Of a DNA stretch of 64,000 nucleotides, positions 17,521 to 25,901 are shown one piece after another. The notes below the pieces were generated by a model. That model saw nothing but the letters and a program-made list of their open reading frames with translations. It had not been told where the DNA came from and did no database searches. The position numbers and the translations under genes were made by a program. The stretch is taken from contig CAVUKI010000002.1 in assembly GCA_963741995.1 (NCBI GenBank), positions 62,001 through 126,000 on the forward strand, in the 5' to 3' direction. The DNA comes from Bog-473 sp963741995. Lineage in GTDB: Bacteria; Actinomycetota; Acidimicrobiia; Acidimicrobiales; RAAP-2. The stretch's first letter is position 1. Every line of letters starts with the position of its first letter.

Positions 17521-18462
17521 ATGGCCAAGTATCGGGGAAATCTTCCGCAGCTCGCTAATCCCACCGTGATGCTCAGCGACAGCGGGATGGAAACCGACCT
17601 GATATTCCACGAGGGCTTCGACCTGCCTCTGTTCGCCTCGTTCACCATGCTTGATGCCAGCGCAAGCACAGACGCTCTTCGCGACTACTACCGACGCCAC
17701 ATCCAGGTCGCACGAGACGCCCATGTCGGATTCCTCTTCGAAGCCCCGACCTGGCGGGCGAGCAGCGTGTGGGCCAGGCAACTGGGTCTCGACGAGATAG
17801 CCGTTGCCGACGTGAACCGCAGAGCGATTGACCTCATGGTCCAGCTTCGGAACGAAGCGGGGGACATGCAAGGGGCCATGGTGATCAGCGGACTGATAGG
17901 CCCTCGCGACGACGCATACAACCCGGCACAGCTCATGAATGCAGATGAGGCCGAGAGCTATCACGCGGCGCAGATTGAGACGCTGGCGGGAACGGAAGCC
18001 GATCTCGTTACCGCCTTGACCCTGACCTACCCGGTCGAGGCGATCGGGATTGCCCGAGCCGCTCGGACATCCCAAATGCCCGTCGTGATCTCGTTCACGG
18101 TCGAGACCAACGGGGCTCTTCCCGACGGGTCGTCGTTAGGTGACGCCATTGTGGAGGTGGACGAGGCTACTGATTCGTACCCTGCCTATTACGGCATCAA
18201 CTGCGCCCACCCGAGCCACTTCCTCGGTGTCTTGGATGCCGGAGAGGAATGGACCACCCGGATCAAGATGATTCGGGCAAACGCCTCTCGCTGCAGTCAT
18301 GCGGAACTCGACGAAGCCGAGACACTAGATGACGGCGATCCAGAGGAGCTGGGTCGCGAATACGCAGAGATCCGCGAGCGGTTGCCTCAGATCAACGTCC
18401 TGGGTGGATGTTGTGGAACCGATGTGCGCCATGTGAGGTCGATCGCACGAGCCTGCATCTGA
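17521..18462 (+). CDS. homocysteine S-methyltransferase family protein
   Basis: 313 residues from ATG 17521; an in-frame GTG at 17503 is possible. The Zn-binding Cys motifs of the family are present: GINCAHPSHF and GGCCGTDVRH near the C-terminus. The start motif (MLSDSGMETDLIFHEGFDLP) and FEAPTWRASSVWA also fit. Members move a methyl group from S-methylmethionine, betaine or other donors to homocysteine using a thiolate-bound zinc. It lacks a cobalamin domain, so it is the MmuM/BHMT-like short type. Single gene, divergent from the cyclase pseudogene; donor not predictable. Confidence 0.85.
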   Translation: MAKYRGNLPQLANPTVMLSDSGMETDLIFHEGFDLPLFASFTMLDASASTDALRDYYRRHIQVARDAHVGFLFEAPTWRASSVWARQLGLDEIAVADVNRRAIDLMVQLRNEAGDMQGAMVISGLIGPRDDAYNPAQLMNADEAESYHAAQIETLAGTEADLVTALTLTYPVEAIGIARAARTSQMPVVISFTVETNGALPDGSSLGDAIVEVDEATDSYPAYYGINCAHPSHFLGVLDAGEEWTTRIKMIRANASRCSHAELDEAETLDDGDPEELGREYAEIRERLPQINVLGGCCGTDVRHVRSIARACI

Positions 18463-19106
18463 GCTGGCCATACCGGGCTCAAGACAACAACGGCAACCTA
18501 ACTGGCGGAGTGGACTGATCCAGATCACCATGAAGAATGCGTCCGCTTGACGCGGAAGGTCCCCGAGGCACAACCGCCGCTGGACCGCGGCGACTTGGCC
18601 GTTCAGGCCATCGTCGAGGAAATGCTCGAGGACTGATCTGTTCGAGCAGGACGACATCGCGAGCACGCTGAATCTTCGATCGGGAGCGAGGGAGTGGTGA
18701 CCTCGTGGGGGTCGCCCCGAACGAAGCAGGCACAACTGGGGCAGGGCAGGATTGGGGCGAAGCTCAGCCGTTGCGGCCGACAGCGTGTCCTAGCGGCACC
18801 CCTCCGTCACCAGCTGACGCCGCATCTCCCGCCGCTCGGCGCCCATCCGTAGTCGTCAGGCTGCAATCCACACTGCGACGGACAGTCGAGTTGCAACTGG
18901 CGCATCTTGTGGGGCTTTCACAACGGACGAACAACAGATTGGTCAACCGTGTTGGGATCCGGGCGTGGCGGCGCCTCCTCCAAATCTCCCTGAGCGTGGC
19001 CGACCGATATCTGAAAGGATGCGCGCCGGAGTAACCAAGGCGGTCTCCGCCCGGGGGTAGAAGACGAGGGGGATACATCCTGGGATTGACGACCAGGGAG
19101 TAACCC
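18463..19106. other. gene-poor interval before the beta-helix gene
   Basis: Only one short protein-like frame, 18502-18636 on the + strand (ending AIVEEMLED), with no start codon and a soluble acidic product; it may be the tail of a lost gene. The last 100 nt carry the promoter and leader of the 19107 gene. Nothing else recognised. Confidence 0.4.
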
Positions 19107-20402
19107 ATGAGATTGTCCACGCTTCTGAAGTTAGCGGTGGGGTCCGGAGCCGCAGTTTTGGGCCTCGCGGTCGCGCCGGCGACGATGGCCTCTGCTTCAC
19201 CGGCCACTTTTGTGCCATGTTCGAGTGGAGGCGCTGGACTGGTCGCTGCGATCACCGCGGCAAACGTGGCGGGCGGAACCATCAACCTGGCCCCTGGTTG
19301 CACCTACTCCCTCACTTCATCGAACAACGGAAGTTCCGGCCCTATGGGACTGCCGGGCTTCAACGGACTCCCGCAGGTCACGAACACAATCACCATCAAC
19401 GGCTTTGGCGCGACGATCGCGGCCAACAACACGACGTTTCGCATCTTCCAGGTCAACGGCCCTAGCGGGCACCTCACATTGCAGGGCCTGACCCTCACTG
19501 GCGGCAACGCGGCCGCCGGGGGAGCCATCTTGAACGCAGAGGGCTCGGTCACGCTCAATAACTCCCGAGTCACTCGCAACACCGCACAAGGGGGCGGTGG
19601 CGGTATCGCCAGCGGTGTCGTCAATCCCAATGACCTCGGTCCCATCGGTACGCTCACCCTCAACGCCAGCCAGGTAAATGGGAACACCTCGGTCGGTGGC
19701 GGAGGAGGCGGCATCTTGAACCACGCGGGTACGGCCACGCTCAACTTCAGCCAAGTGGACGACAACACCAGCACGAACGGTGGCGGCATCGCCAGCGGCA
19801 ACGGCATGGGCGGCGCTCCGGGCACCGGCAGCGCCACACTCAACGTCCTTGCTAGTCAGGTGGACAACAACACGGCGTCGGCTGCGCTGGGTGGCCCAGG
19901 GGCTGGTGGCATTGCCAATGGTTCCAACGCCACCATCACACTGAGCCAGGTGAACGGCAACACGGCACCCGGTGGCATCGGTGGCGGCATCTTCAATCAC
20001 GGCACGATGACCATCAACTTCGGCTCGGTGAGCAACAACACAGCCCCGAGCGACACGCAGAACCCCCCCAACCAAGGGATCGGCGGTGGCATCGGCAATG
20101 GTGACCTCGGCGTACCCAACAGTGGCGTCTTGACGATCAACGTGAGCCAGGTGAACAACAACTCGGCTTCGGGCCCTGGCGGCGGGATCGCCGAGTTCGG
20201 CGAGGGTACTGGACCCGGGTTAGTCCCTGGTAACACGCTCGCACTCAACCTCAGCCTGGTGGCCGGGAACAGCGCAGCCGGAGGCGGCGGGGGCATCTTC
20301 GCTATTCCCGGCAGCCCGGTCACGCTAAAGCTCACTGCCATCATCAAGAACCACCCCGACAACTGCGAGCCACTCGGATCAATCACGGGGTGCTTTGGCT
20401 GA
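19107..20402 (+). CDS. secreted Gly/Asn-rich parallel beta-helix protein
   Basis: 431 residues. A signal peptide (basic start, hydrophobic core VGSGAAVLGLAVAPATM, cleavage near ASASPA) is followed by a right-handed beta-helix made of irregular repeats of about 20-30 residues, each with GGGI or GGGGGI next to Asn-rich strands (SQVNGNTS, SQVDDNTS, SQVDNNTA, SQVNNNSA). This resembles polymorphic outer-membrane or adhesin-type helices, but there is no autotransporter barrel or sortase signal; release or wall association is inferred. AGGGAG precedes ATG 19107. Possibly a surface adhesin or glycan-binding protein. A strong terminator follows. Confidence 0.75.
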   Translation: MRLSTLLKLAVGSGAAVLGLAVAPATMASASPATFVPCSSGGAGLVAAITAANVAGGTINLAPGCTYSLTSSNNGSSGPMGLPGFNGLPQVTNTITINGFGATIAANNTTFRIFQVNGPSGHLTLQGLTLTGGNAAAGGAILNAEGSVTLNNSRVTRNTAQGGGGGIASGVVNPNDLGPIGTLTLNASQVNGNTSVGGGGGGILNHAGTATLNFSQVDDNTSTNGGGIASGNGMGGAPGTGSATLNVLASQVDNNTASAALGGPGAGGIANGSNATITLSQVNGNTAPGGIGGGIFNHGTMTINFGSVSNNTAPSDTQNPPNQGIGGGIGNGDLGVPNSGVLTINVSQVNNNSASGPGGGIAEFGEGTGPGLVPGNTLALNLSLVAGNSAAGGGGGIFAIPGSPVTLKLTAIIKNHPDNCEPLGSITGCFG

Positions 20403-20445
20403 AAGCAATACTCATTCAGGCCCTGACACGACTTTGACGACTAAC

Positions 20446-20479
20446 GGGGTGACGGCACTTCCTGAAGGGCCGTCACCCC
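20446..20479. terminator. bidirectional hairpin terminator
   Basis: GGGGTGACGGC (20446-20456) pairs perfectly with GCCGTCACCCC (20469-20479) around a 12-nt loop. It lies between the convergent beta-helix gene and the TauE/SafE gene and can serve both. Confidence 0.7.
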
Positions 20480-20579
20480 GACGTCGCGTGTCGGTCAAGG
20501 CGCTCAGCATGAGTCCAGGACGGAACTGCTCCCGAACGCCCCCACGCTGGGACACTTGGACACACAGGGAATGGTGTTA

Positions 20580-21356
20580 TCAAGCGAGCCACGCGTATCG
20601 GATACCAATCCCGAGAACGAGCAAGCCGAGAAGTCTGCGGATGAGCGTTTCCGGCAGATGCGGTTGCAGCCGGGCACCTGTGTAGCCGCCGAGCAGCCCA
20701 CCGATGCCGAGCGCAATCCCGACTCCCCAGTCCGGGGCGATAGAGCCGCGATGACGGGTCGAGAGCACCAAAAAGGTAACGACACCAGCCACCGAGGTGA
20801 CGAAGGTGGACGCGAGGGTGGCCGGTGCGACCTCGCTGGGTGGTCGTCCCGATCCGATCAGGATCGGAGCAAGAAACGCCCCACCACCGATGCCGTAGAT
20901 GCCGCCGACGCATCCGACGACCGCGGCGATGAGGCTAAGAACAGAGGTTGGAAACGCCCAACGTCTCTGCCTGTGCTGCTTTTGAGGCATCAGGAGCCAG
21001 GCTCCAAGTGGAACAAGGACGCAGGCGATCACCGCGTCGAAGCTGGTCTGCGCGGGCAGTAGCTCGACCCGGATGATCGACCCGATTACGACCCCCGGCA
21101 ACGTTCCCAAGATCAAGATCCGGGTGAGAGTTCCACCGGTCTGCCGCTGTCGCCAAAAGCGATAAAGCGCCCCAGGTGTCGCCACGACGTTGTACAGCAA
21201 GTTGGTCGGGGTGACCGATGGACTGGGTGTGCCGAGCACCCCCACCTGGAAGGGCAGAAGCAGCACCGCACCAGATACACCAGCAGGACTTGCCACTGTT
21301 GCGACGGTGAACGACGCCCCCAAAGCTGCGAGGTAGAGGGGAGGACCGCCCAACAT
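20580..21356 (-). CDS. TauE/SafE-family membrane permease (putative sulfite/organosulfonate exporter)
   Basis: 258 residues, about eight hydrophobic helices in two inverted halves, as in TauE/SafE (formerly DUF81) carriers. The N-terminal half has the family's GVSGAVLLLPFQVGVLG and SVTPTNLLYNV motifs; the second half has GGIYGIGGGAFLAPILI and a ...STFVTSVAGVVTF segment. ATG 21356 gives a sensible start; a TTG at 21362 extends it by two residues. Members move sulfite, sulfoacetate or other organic anions. No sulfur-oxidation genes are adjacent, so substrate is open. Confidence 0.82.
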   Translation of the reverse strand: MLGGPPLYLAALGASFTVATVASPAGVSGAVLLLPFQVGVLGTPSPSVTPTNLLYNVVATPGALYRFWRQRQTGGTLTRILILGTLPGVVIGSIIRVELLPAQTSFDAVIACVLVPLGAWLLMPQKQHRQRRWAFPTSVLSLIAAVVGCVGGIYGIGGGAFLAPILIGSGRPPSEVAPATLASTFVTSVAGVVTFLVLSTRHRGSIAPDWGVGIALGIGGLLGGYTGARLQPHLPETLIRRLLGLLVLGIGIRYAWLA

Positions 21357-21508
21357 TTGCAAACTGTACTGGCCCGGCCTGACCTCTCAACCTCGATCAT
21401 CCGATCCGTGGAGGGGGTAGCCCAGTACGCCGGTCCGGAGGAGCGCATCCTGGGCACGTTCGGACTACGGACGCAAACAGATTCCAATGTCTCGCAGAGG
21501 TGAAAAAG

Positions 21509-22985
21509 GACGGTGTCCCCAAGTTTGTTGAAGTGAGGTGGTGGTCCCCCTCCTGAGTCCTGCCGTGAGGTAGGTGTTCAGGAGACCAATCCAAAGAACC
21601 ACCCAGGAAAGGGGACCACCAATGAAGAAGAAGCTACCCGTCGTGACCGTCGCGCAGGTGGACGAGTCGGATCGCCTCGCTGGCCTGCCGCTCGAGGCGA
21701 CCGTCGCCTTGGCCGAGGTGGCCGGAGCGCTCAAGGACGGCCTGTTGGCGTTCGCGTCGGCCCCCGGGCTCGTCGTGATGCGCCAGATGATGGAGGCCGA
21801 ACTGACCGAGGCGATCGGCGCCAAGCACGCCAAGATCGGGGCCCAAGAGCGTGTCGGAAACTGGCACGGCAACGCCAAGGGATCGGTCGTGCTCGGCGGG
21901 CGCCAGGTGAGCACCGAGCGCCCGCGGGGACGCAGCAGCGCCGGGGAGGAGATCGGGCTCGACACCTGGAAGGCGTTCAGCTCGGCCGACCTGCTCAACT
22001 CCCTCGTCGTCGAGCGCATGCTGGCCGGGGTGGCCACCCGGCGCCACGCCGACGTGGCCGAGCCGGTCGGAGCGGAACTCGAGGAGCGTTCCAAGTCCAT
22101 GTCCAAGTCGGCCATTTCCCGGCGCTTCGTGGCGGCCACGACCAAGGCCATGGGCGAGCTGATGGCCCGGAACCTCTCTGACCTCGCCGTGGCCGTGCTC
22201 ATGATCGACGGGCTCGACGTGGCTGGATCCTGTGCCGTGGTCGCCCTGGTCATCACCACCGACGGCACCAAGGTCCCTGTCGGGCTCTGGCTGGGCGACA
22301 CCGAGAACAAGACCGTGGTCACGGCCCTCTTGGCCGATCTCGTCGCCCGCGGCCTCGACGTCTCCTCCGGCGTACTCTGCGTCATCGACGGCGCCAAGGC
22401 GCTGGCCGCGGGCATAAAGCGGGTGTTCGGCGATGCCGCCGCGGTGCAGCGCTGCGTGCTGCACAAGCGTCGCAACGTCGAGGGGCACCTGCCCAAGGAC
22501 CTGGCCGGGGTCGTCGACAAGCGACTGGGGATCATCTTCGCCCAGCCCGACGCAGCCAAGGGTCTGGCCGCCGCCAAAGGACTGGCCAAAGAGTTCGAGG
22601 CCGACCATCCGGACGCCGCGGCGTCACTGCGCGAAGGGCTCGACGACATGTTCACCGTCCGGCGTCTCGGCGTCGGCGGCACACTGGCCGCGACGCTGAC
22701 CACCACCAACTGCATCGAGTCGATGATCTCAATCGCAAAGCGGACGACCTGCCGCGTCACGAAGTGGAAGGACGGCTCGATGAAGAAGCGCTGGGTCGCC
22801 GCCGGCATGCTCGAAGCAGAGCGTTCGTTCCGACGCGTGCGCGGTCACAAGGACATGGCCAAGCTGGTCGTCGCCCTTGGCCGCCGGGTCACACCCGCCG
22901 TCGTTACACCCGAAGAGTACGATCAGGCAGCAGCCTGAATGAGCTGTGACCACCGCTGAACTTCAACAGCGAACGGGGCAACGTC
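21509..22985 (+). mobile_element. complete IS256-family insertion sequence with target duplication
   Basis: The ends are related inverted repeats beginning GACGGTGTCCCC on the left (21509) and GACGTTGCCCC on the right strand (22985), both continuing to GTTGAAGT about 18-25 nt in. The 8-bp sequence TGAAAAAG directly flanks both ends (21501-21508 and 22986-22993), a perfect target duplication of the length usual for IS256. It carries one intact transposase gene. Element length 1,477 bp. It landed between the TauE gene and a winged-helix gene and does not visibly cut a recognisable gene. Confidence 0.85.
21622..22938 (+). CDS. IS256-family (mutator-type) transposase
   Basis: 438 residues from ATG 21622. 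DDE catalytic landmarks fit the family: Asp in LMIDGLDVAG, Asp in CVIDGAKALAAGI and Glu in TTNCIESMI, with the usual HKRRNVEGHLP between the last two. The N-terminal DNA-binding half (EAIGAKHAKIGAQERVGNWH) is complete. No stop or shift; the enzyme could be active. Sits inside the 1,477-bp element. Confidence 0.92.
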   Translation: MKKKLPVVTVAQVDESDRLAGLPLEATVALAEVAGALKDGLLAFASAPGLVVMRQMMEAELTEAIGAKHAKIGAQERVGNWHGNAKGSVVLGGRQVSTERPRGRSSAGEEIGLDTWKAFSSADLLNSLVVERMLAGVATRRHADVAEPVGAELEERSKSMSKSAISRRFVAATTKAMGELMARNLSDLAVAVLMIDGLDVAGSCAVVALVITTDGTKVPVGLWLGDTENKTVVTALLADLVARGLDVSSGVLCVIDGAKALAAGIKRVFGDAAAVQRCVLHKRRNVEGHLPKDLAGVVDKRLGIIFAQPDAAKGLAAAKGLAKEFEADHPDAAASLREGLDDMFTVRRLGVGGTLAATLTTTNCIESMISIAKRTTCRVTKWKDGSMKKRWVAAGMLEAERSFRRVRGHKDMAKLVVALGRRVTPAVVTPEEYDQAAA

Positions 22986-23008
22986 TGAAAAAGAGGTTCC
23001 GAAAACGC

Positions 23009-23344
23009 TCATGAGCTTGGTCCCTGGTTCGGGGAGCGGTAGACGTAGCCGAAACCGCGCACCGTCTGAATCAGCTCGTCGTCCTCCTTCCGGCCCAGCT
23101 TTGTCCGGAGACACATCAAGGCATACGCCACTCCCCCGGGAGTGAATCTAGAGTCACCCGCGAACAGTTCCATAAGCTTCTCGGGGGTGAATATCTCGCC
23201 TCGACGAAGGGCGAGCGCGGTGAGCAGGCGGTACTCGGGTGGCTTCAAGTTGACGGGCCTCCGGTCAATCGTGACCTTCTGCTGAACGAAGTCGATACGG
23301 AGCGTGCCGTCGTCGAAGGGTGTCAAGGGCTCCTCGGTAGCCAC
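23009..23344 (-). CDS. stand-alone OmpR-type winged-helix DNA-binding protein
   Basis: 111 residues from GTG 23344. It has only the transcriptional-regulator C-terminal (winged-helix) domain: LKPPEYRLLTALALRRGEIF, the recognition helix region YALMCLRTKLGRKEDDELI and the wing IQTVRGFGYVYR. A receiver domain is not encoded upstream, where the 23427 gene occupies the DNA. It could be a natural stand-alone regulator or the tail of a truncated response regulator. It ends near the right end of the IS256 copy; probably follows the 23427 gene in one transcript. Confidence 0.7.
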   Translation of the reverse strand: MATEEPLTPFDDGTLRIDFVQQKVTIDRRPVNLKPPEYRLLTALALRRGEIFTPEKLMELFAGDSRFTPGGVAYALMCLRTKLGRKEDDELIQTVRGFGYVYRSPNQGPSS

Positions 23345-23426
23345 TTCTTTGAGTCTCCCTCTGTGATCCCATGGGTGTCCCCGTACGCCGGCATTGTGTC
23401 GCGGCAGATTCCCATTTGGGGTCGAG

Positions 23427-24257
23427 TCAGTACCGGAGGTCGGCGAGGACTCCGTAGTGGTCCGATAGTTGGAGCTGGTCGTCCGGTACGACGCCGAGCA
23501 GGTCGCAATGGGTGGGGTGTCCCACCCCTCCAAGTCGCGGCCACGCCGACAACACGTAGTCGAATCGTCGATCGGGATACAGTGCGACCGCCGCCAAAGG
23601 ATTGCGGTTGGACCAGGTATTGCCTGCTGTTCCGTCTCCGGCAACCTCCCAGGCGTCGTAGAACACCAGTCCCGGTTCTGCGGTGGCACTCTGTCCGGTG
23701 AGCATGCGGATCTCGTCAGAGTCGGGTCCGGCATTGAAGTCTCCGCAAACCACGATCGGGTGGCGACGGTGGGTAGTTGTAGAAATGAGTTGGGCAAGCT
23801 GTCGGACTTGCGCCTGGCGAACGACGCTCGCACCAAGTGGGTAGTCCAGCATCACGGCAAAGAACTGGACAGGCCCCCGGTCGCCCCCGATCGTGATGGC
23901 GAGCGCCTCTCCCATTCCAGAATCATCTTCTCCTCGTAGCTTGCGGCGTTCGACTATCTCGAGCGGCCACCGGGACACTAGACCGGTGCCCGAAACCCAA
24001 TCGCCCTGGTCCCAGTCGCCGGCGAATACGTGATGTTCAAAGCCCAGCCGTGCGGAAATGAGCTTGGCCTGTGTTGTCTCTGCGTTCGACCAGGACTCGA
24101 TCAGACAGACGACATCAGGATTCGCGGCGGCCAAGGATTCCTCGATTGCCGCTTGTCGCTCCTGCCATTGCCCGTAACGGCCCCATACGTTCCAAGTCAC
24201 GACCCGCAGACTCGACTCAACGACAGACCCGTAAGGCGCATAGTGATCGAAGCTCAC
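23427..24257 (-). CDS. endonuclease/exonuclease/phosphatase (EEP) fold hydrolase
   Basis: 276 residues, no signal peptide. Catalytic and metal residues of the EEP fold are all present: Asn in VVTWNVWGRY, Glu in VVCLIESWSN, Asp/Asn in VVCGDFNAGPDSDE, the FDYVLSAWP strand and the final SDHYGVLADL. A clear GGGGAGGTGA site precedes ATG 24257. The fold includes DNA repair nucleases, phospholipases and inositol phosphatases; the substrate is open. The protein is cytoplasmic by sequence, which favours a nucleic acid or small phosphodiester substrate. Upstream of the winged-helix gene. Confidence 0.82.
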   Translation of the reverse strand: MSFDHYAPYGSVVESSLRVVTWNVWGRYGQWQERQAAIEESLAAANPDVVCLIESWSNAETTQAKLISARLGFEHHVFAGDWDQGDWVSGTGLVSRWPLEIVERRKLRGEDDSGMGEALAITIGGDRGPVQFFAVMLDYPLGASVVRQAQVRQLAQLISTTTHRRHPIVVCGDFNAGPDSDEIRMLTGQSATAEPGLVFYDAWEVAGDGTAGNTWSNRNPLAAVALYPDRRFDYVLSAWPRLGGVGHPTHCDLLGVVPDDQLQLSDHYGVLADLRY

Positions 24258-24453
24258 CTCCCCAGTTTGCCCGCTTTGTCGAGCTCGGCGCAGTGGGATG
24301 ACAGCTACCAGGGAGGGTCAGCAGCTCCGAATATCTCAGATCTCGGGGGGGGTGCCCCATATCGAATCATGCCGGCCTGGTGTCACGTGATTCGCCTCCA
24401 AATCGCTCATCCGCTTGCATCAGTTAGCGGCCGAGAGCGAGGTTCGGCTGCCT

Positions 24454-24939
24454 TTAGGACTGACCCAGCAACATCATCAAGACGAGCGGATCGAACGGGG
24501 ATTCGACGAATCCGTAGTGGGCGTAAAAACTCTTTGCGTCGTCATCTTTGGCGTGGATTAGGAGAACCCGGACCCCGACCGACTGGGCCACCTCGAAGGC
24601 TTTCAGCATGAAGTGCTTTAGGAGCGCTGCCCCGAGTCCACGACCGCCGTGTCTCGAATCAACAGCCATCTGTGCCAGGAGAATGGCCGGCATTTCATTC
24701 GGCTGATTCCGCTGCATGCTCTTCGGAGCCGACGATCGAAGGATCGATGCTGTCGCCGACGCGTAGAAGGCAACAACTTCACCTGAGTCGGTTTCGACGA
24801 CGACCCACGTGCGACTGCTGCCGCCCGCTTGGTTCTTGCGGGCATGGCGGATCAACCACTGGTTGAGAGCTGGCTTGCCACAGTCGAACCCATCCAGGAG
24901 GTGGTTACCGGCCAGCAGCTCCGGACCGTCGTAGCCCAC
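24454..24939 (-). CDS. GNAT acetyltransferase toxin (TacT-like)
   Basis: 161 residues. GTG 24939 overlaps the antitoxin stop by 1 nt, the usual coupled layout. The GNAT core is clear: the acetyl-CoA loop RHGGRGLGAALLKHF and the C-terminal FYAHYGFVESP with the catalytic Tyr; the start (LDGFDCGKPALNQWLIRHAR) matches the DUF1778-paired toxin class. These toxins acetylate the amino group of aminoacyl-tRNA and stop translation. Same-strand antitoxin upstream confirms the pair. A longer frame reading into the antitoxin DNA is not likely to be used. Confidence 0.85.
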   Translation of the reverse strand: MGYDGPELLAGNHLLDGFDCGKPALNQWLIRHARKNQAGGSSRTWVVVETDSGEVVAFYASATASILRSSAPKSMQRNQPNEMPAILLAQMAVDSRHGGRGLGAALLKHFMLKAFEVAQSVGVRVLLIHAKDDDAKSFYAHYGFVESPFDPLVLMMLLGQS

Positions 24940-25214
24940 TAAGCAGATTGCTCGAGTACCGAAGGATTGGAGAGCAGCTTGACCATCGCAGCCGGAAGCG
25001 CCGGCGGAGCCGAAAGCAACTCCTGCAGCTGATCCCACTCGGCATCATCGACGAAGAACACCCGCCGATCTGCGAGCTCGCTCTCGGCAGCTTCGACCGC
25101 GTGGCGCAAGACGAAGTCGTTAGTCGATTCACCTCGAGCTTCAGCGGCCCGACGCAGGACGGCATCCTGCTCGGGAGTGAGCCGCAAGCTCAGTCGTTCG
25201 GTCTTCGAAGCCAT
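24939..25214 (-). CDS. DUF1778 ribbon-helix-helix antitoxin (TacA-like)
   Basis: 91 residues from ATG 25214. The ribbon-helix-helix start (KTERLSLRLTPEQDAVLRRA) is followed by STNDFVLRHAVEAAESELAD and a C-terminal arm that would wrap the toxin (DDAEWDQLQELLSAPPALPA). It neutralises the GNAT toxin and represses its own operon. An inverted repeat lies 9-28 nt upstream of its start. In an integrated element the pair can stabilise inheritance. Confidence 0.87.
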   Translation of the reverse strand: MASKTERLSLRLTPEQDAVLRRAAEARGESTNDFVLRHAVEAAESELADRRVFFVDDAEWDQLQELLSAPPALPAAMVKLLSNPSVLEQSA

Positions 25215-25222
25215 ACAGAAAG

Positions 25223-25242
25223 TGTACGCCGTATGACGTACA
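25223..25242. promoter_or_regulatory. operator of the toxin-antitoxin operon
   Basis: TGTACG (25223-25228) and CGTACA (25237-25242) form a perfect inverted repeat with 8-nt spacing, just upstream of the antitoxin start. Ribbon-helix-helix antitoxins bind such short palindromes. Extra GTA/ACGT half-sites lie in the spacer. Confidence 0.6.
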
Positions 25243-25403
25243 AAGTCATCACTTCAACCGGGCTCCGGACAGGCAGAGCCGGTCAAGGCCGGCGCAGCCG
25301 CCCGAAGGGGAAGCCTTGACGGGCCCGGGCGGATCCCGCGGGCACCATGGGCGAGGCCGCCCCCTGGGCGGCCTACCTGCGCTTTTGCCCTTCTCTGGGT
25401 GGG

Positions 25404-25423
25404 TTGTCGCAACCATGCGACAA
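25404..25423. promoter_or_regulatory. palindrome upstream of the replication/recombination module
   Basis: TTGTCGCA (25404-25411) and TGCGACAA (25416-25423) form a perfect 8-bp inverted repeat around ACCA, ending 10 nt before ATG 25434. Its place suggests autoregulation by the HTH product of that gene, or an origin/recombination site. Arm length exceeds chance for such a short interval. Confidence 0.5.
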
Positions 25424-25433
25424 ACTCTGACAC

Positions 25434-25901
25434 ATGACCGAAGACCTCGATTTCCGGAGCGACAAGAGCGAGAGCGCTGAGGGCGGCCGGGTGGCCGTCA
25501 GCCGCTGGGCCGGCTACCACCACAACCTCGACGAGGACGTGGTGGCCCAGGCCTTCTCGACGCCGGCCCAGAGCATGGAGGAACTCGACCCCGAGATCCG
25601 TGATGCCATCGCCTCCGACGCCCTCGAGCGTTCTGAGCTCATCGGCTTCTGGGTGGCCTGGCACCTCGCCGGCGGGTTCGACAACCTCGAGCGTGGCGGC
25701 TGGCACCGGGCGACGATCTTCCGCAAAATCCGCCGCTTCCGAGCCACCTACGGGGCACACCCCGACGAGTTCGTTCTCCCCTGGATTGAGCTCGACCTCG
25801 AGAGCCGCGTGGTCCGAGCAGGTCTCCCGGCAGCTCGAAGCAGCACGCAGCCGCGGCTTCTTCGGCTGAGCTCCGAGGTTATGGCTCGTGCGCACGTCTG
25901 A
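25434..25901 (+). CDS. helix-turn-helix protein of the Rep module
   Basis: 155 residues. A central helix-turn-helix-like segment (LERGGWHRATIFRKIRRFRA) follows LIGFWVAWHLAGGFDN, and an acidic region around PDEFVLPWIELDL comes after. The last 30 residues look low-complexity. It overlaps the Rep-like gene by 14 nt. An 8-bp palindrome lies 10 nt upstream of ATG 25434. Probably a regulator or accessory factor of replication or recombination; no named family recognised. Confidence 0.6.
   Translation: MTEDLDFRSDKSESAEGGRVAVSRWAGYHHNLDEDVVAQAFSTPAQSMEELDPEIRDAIASDALERSELIGFWVAWHLAGGFDNLERGGWHRATIFRKIRRFRATYGAHPDEFVLPWIELDLESRVVRAGLPAARSSTQPRLLRLSSEVMARAHV

Noticed and set aside
21634..22608. 324-codon frame opposite the IS256 transposase
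   Set aside because: Antisense of a clear transposase; product is His/Gly/Asp-rich without any motif.
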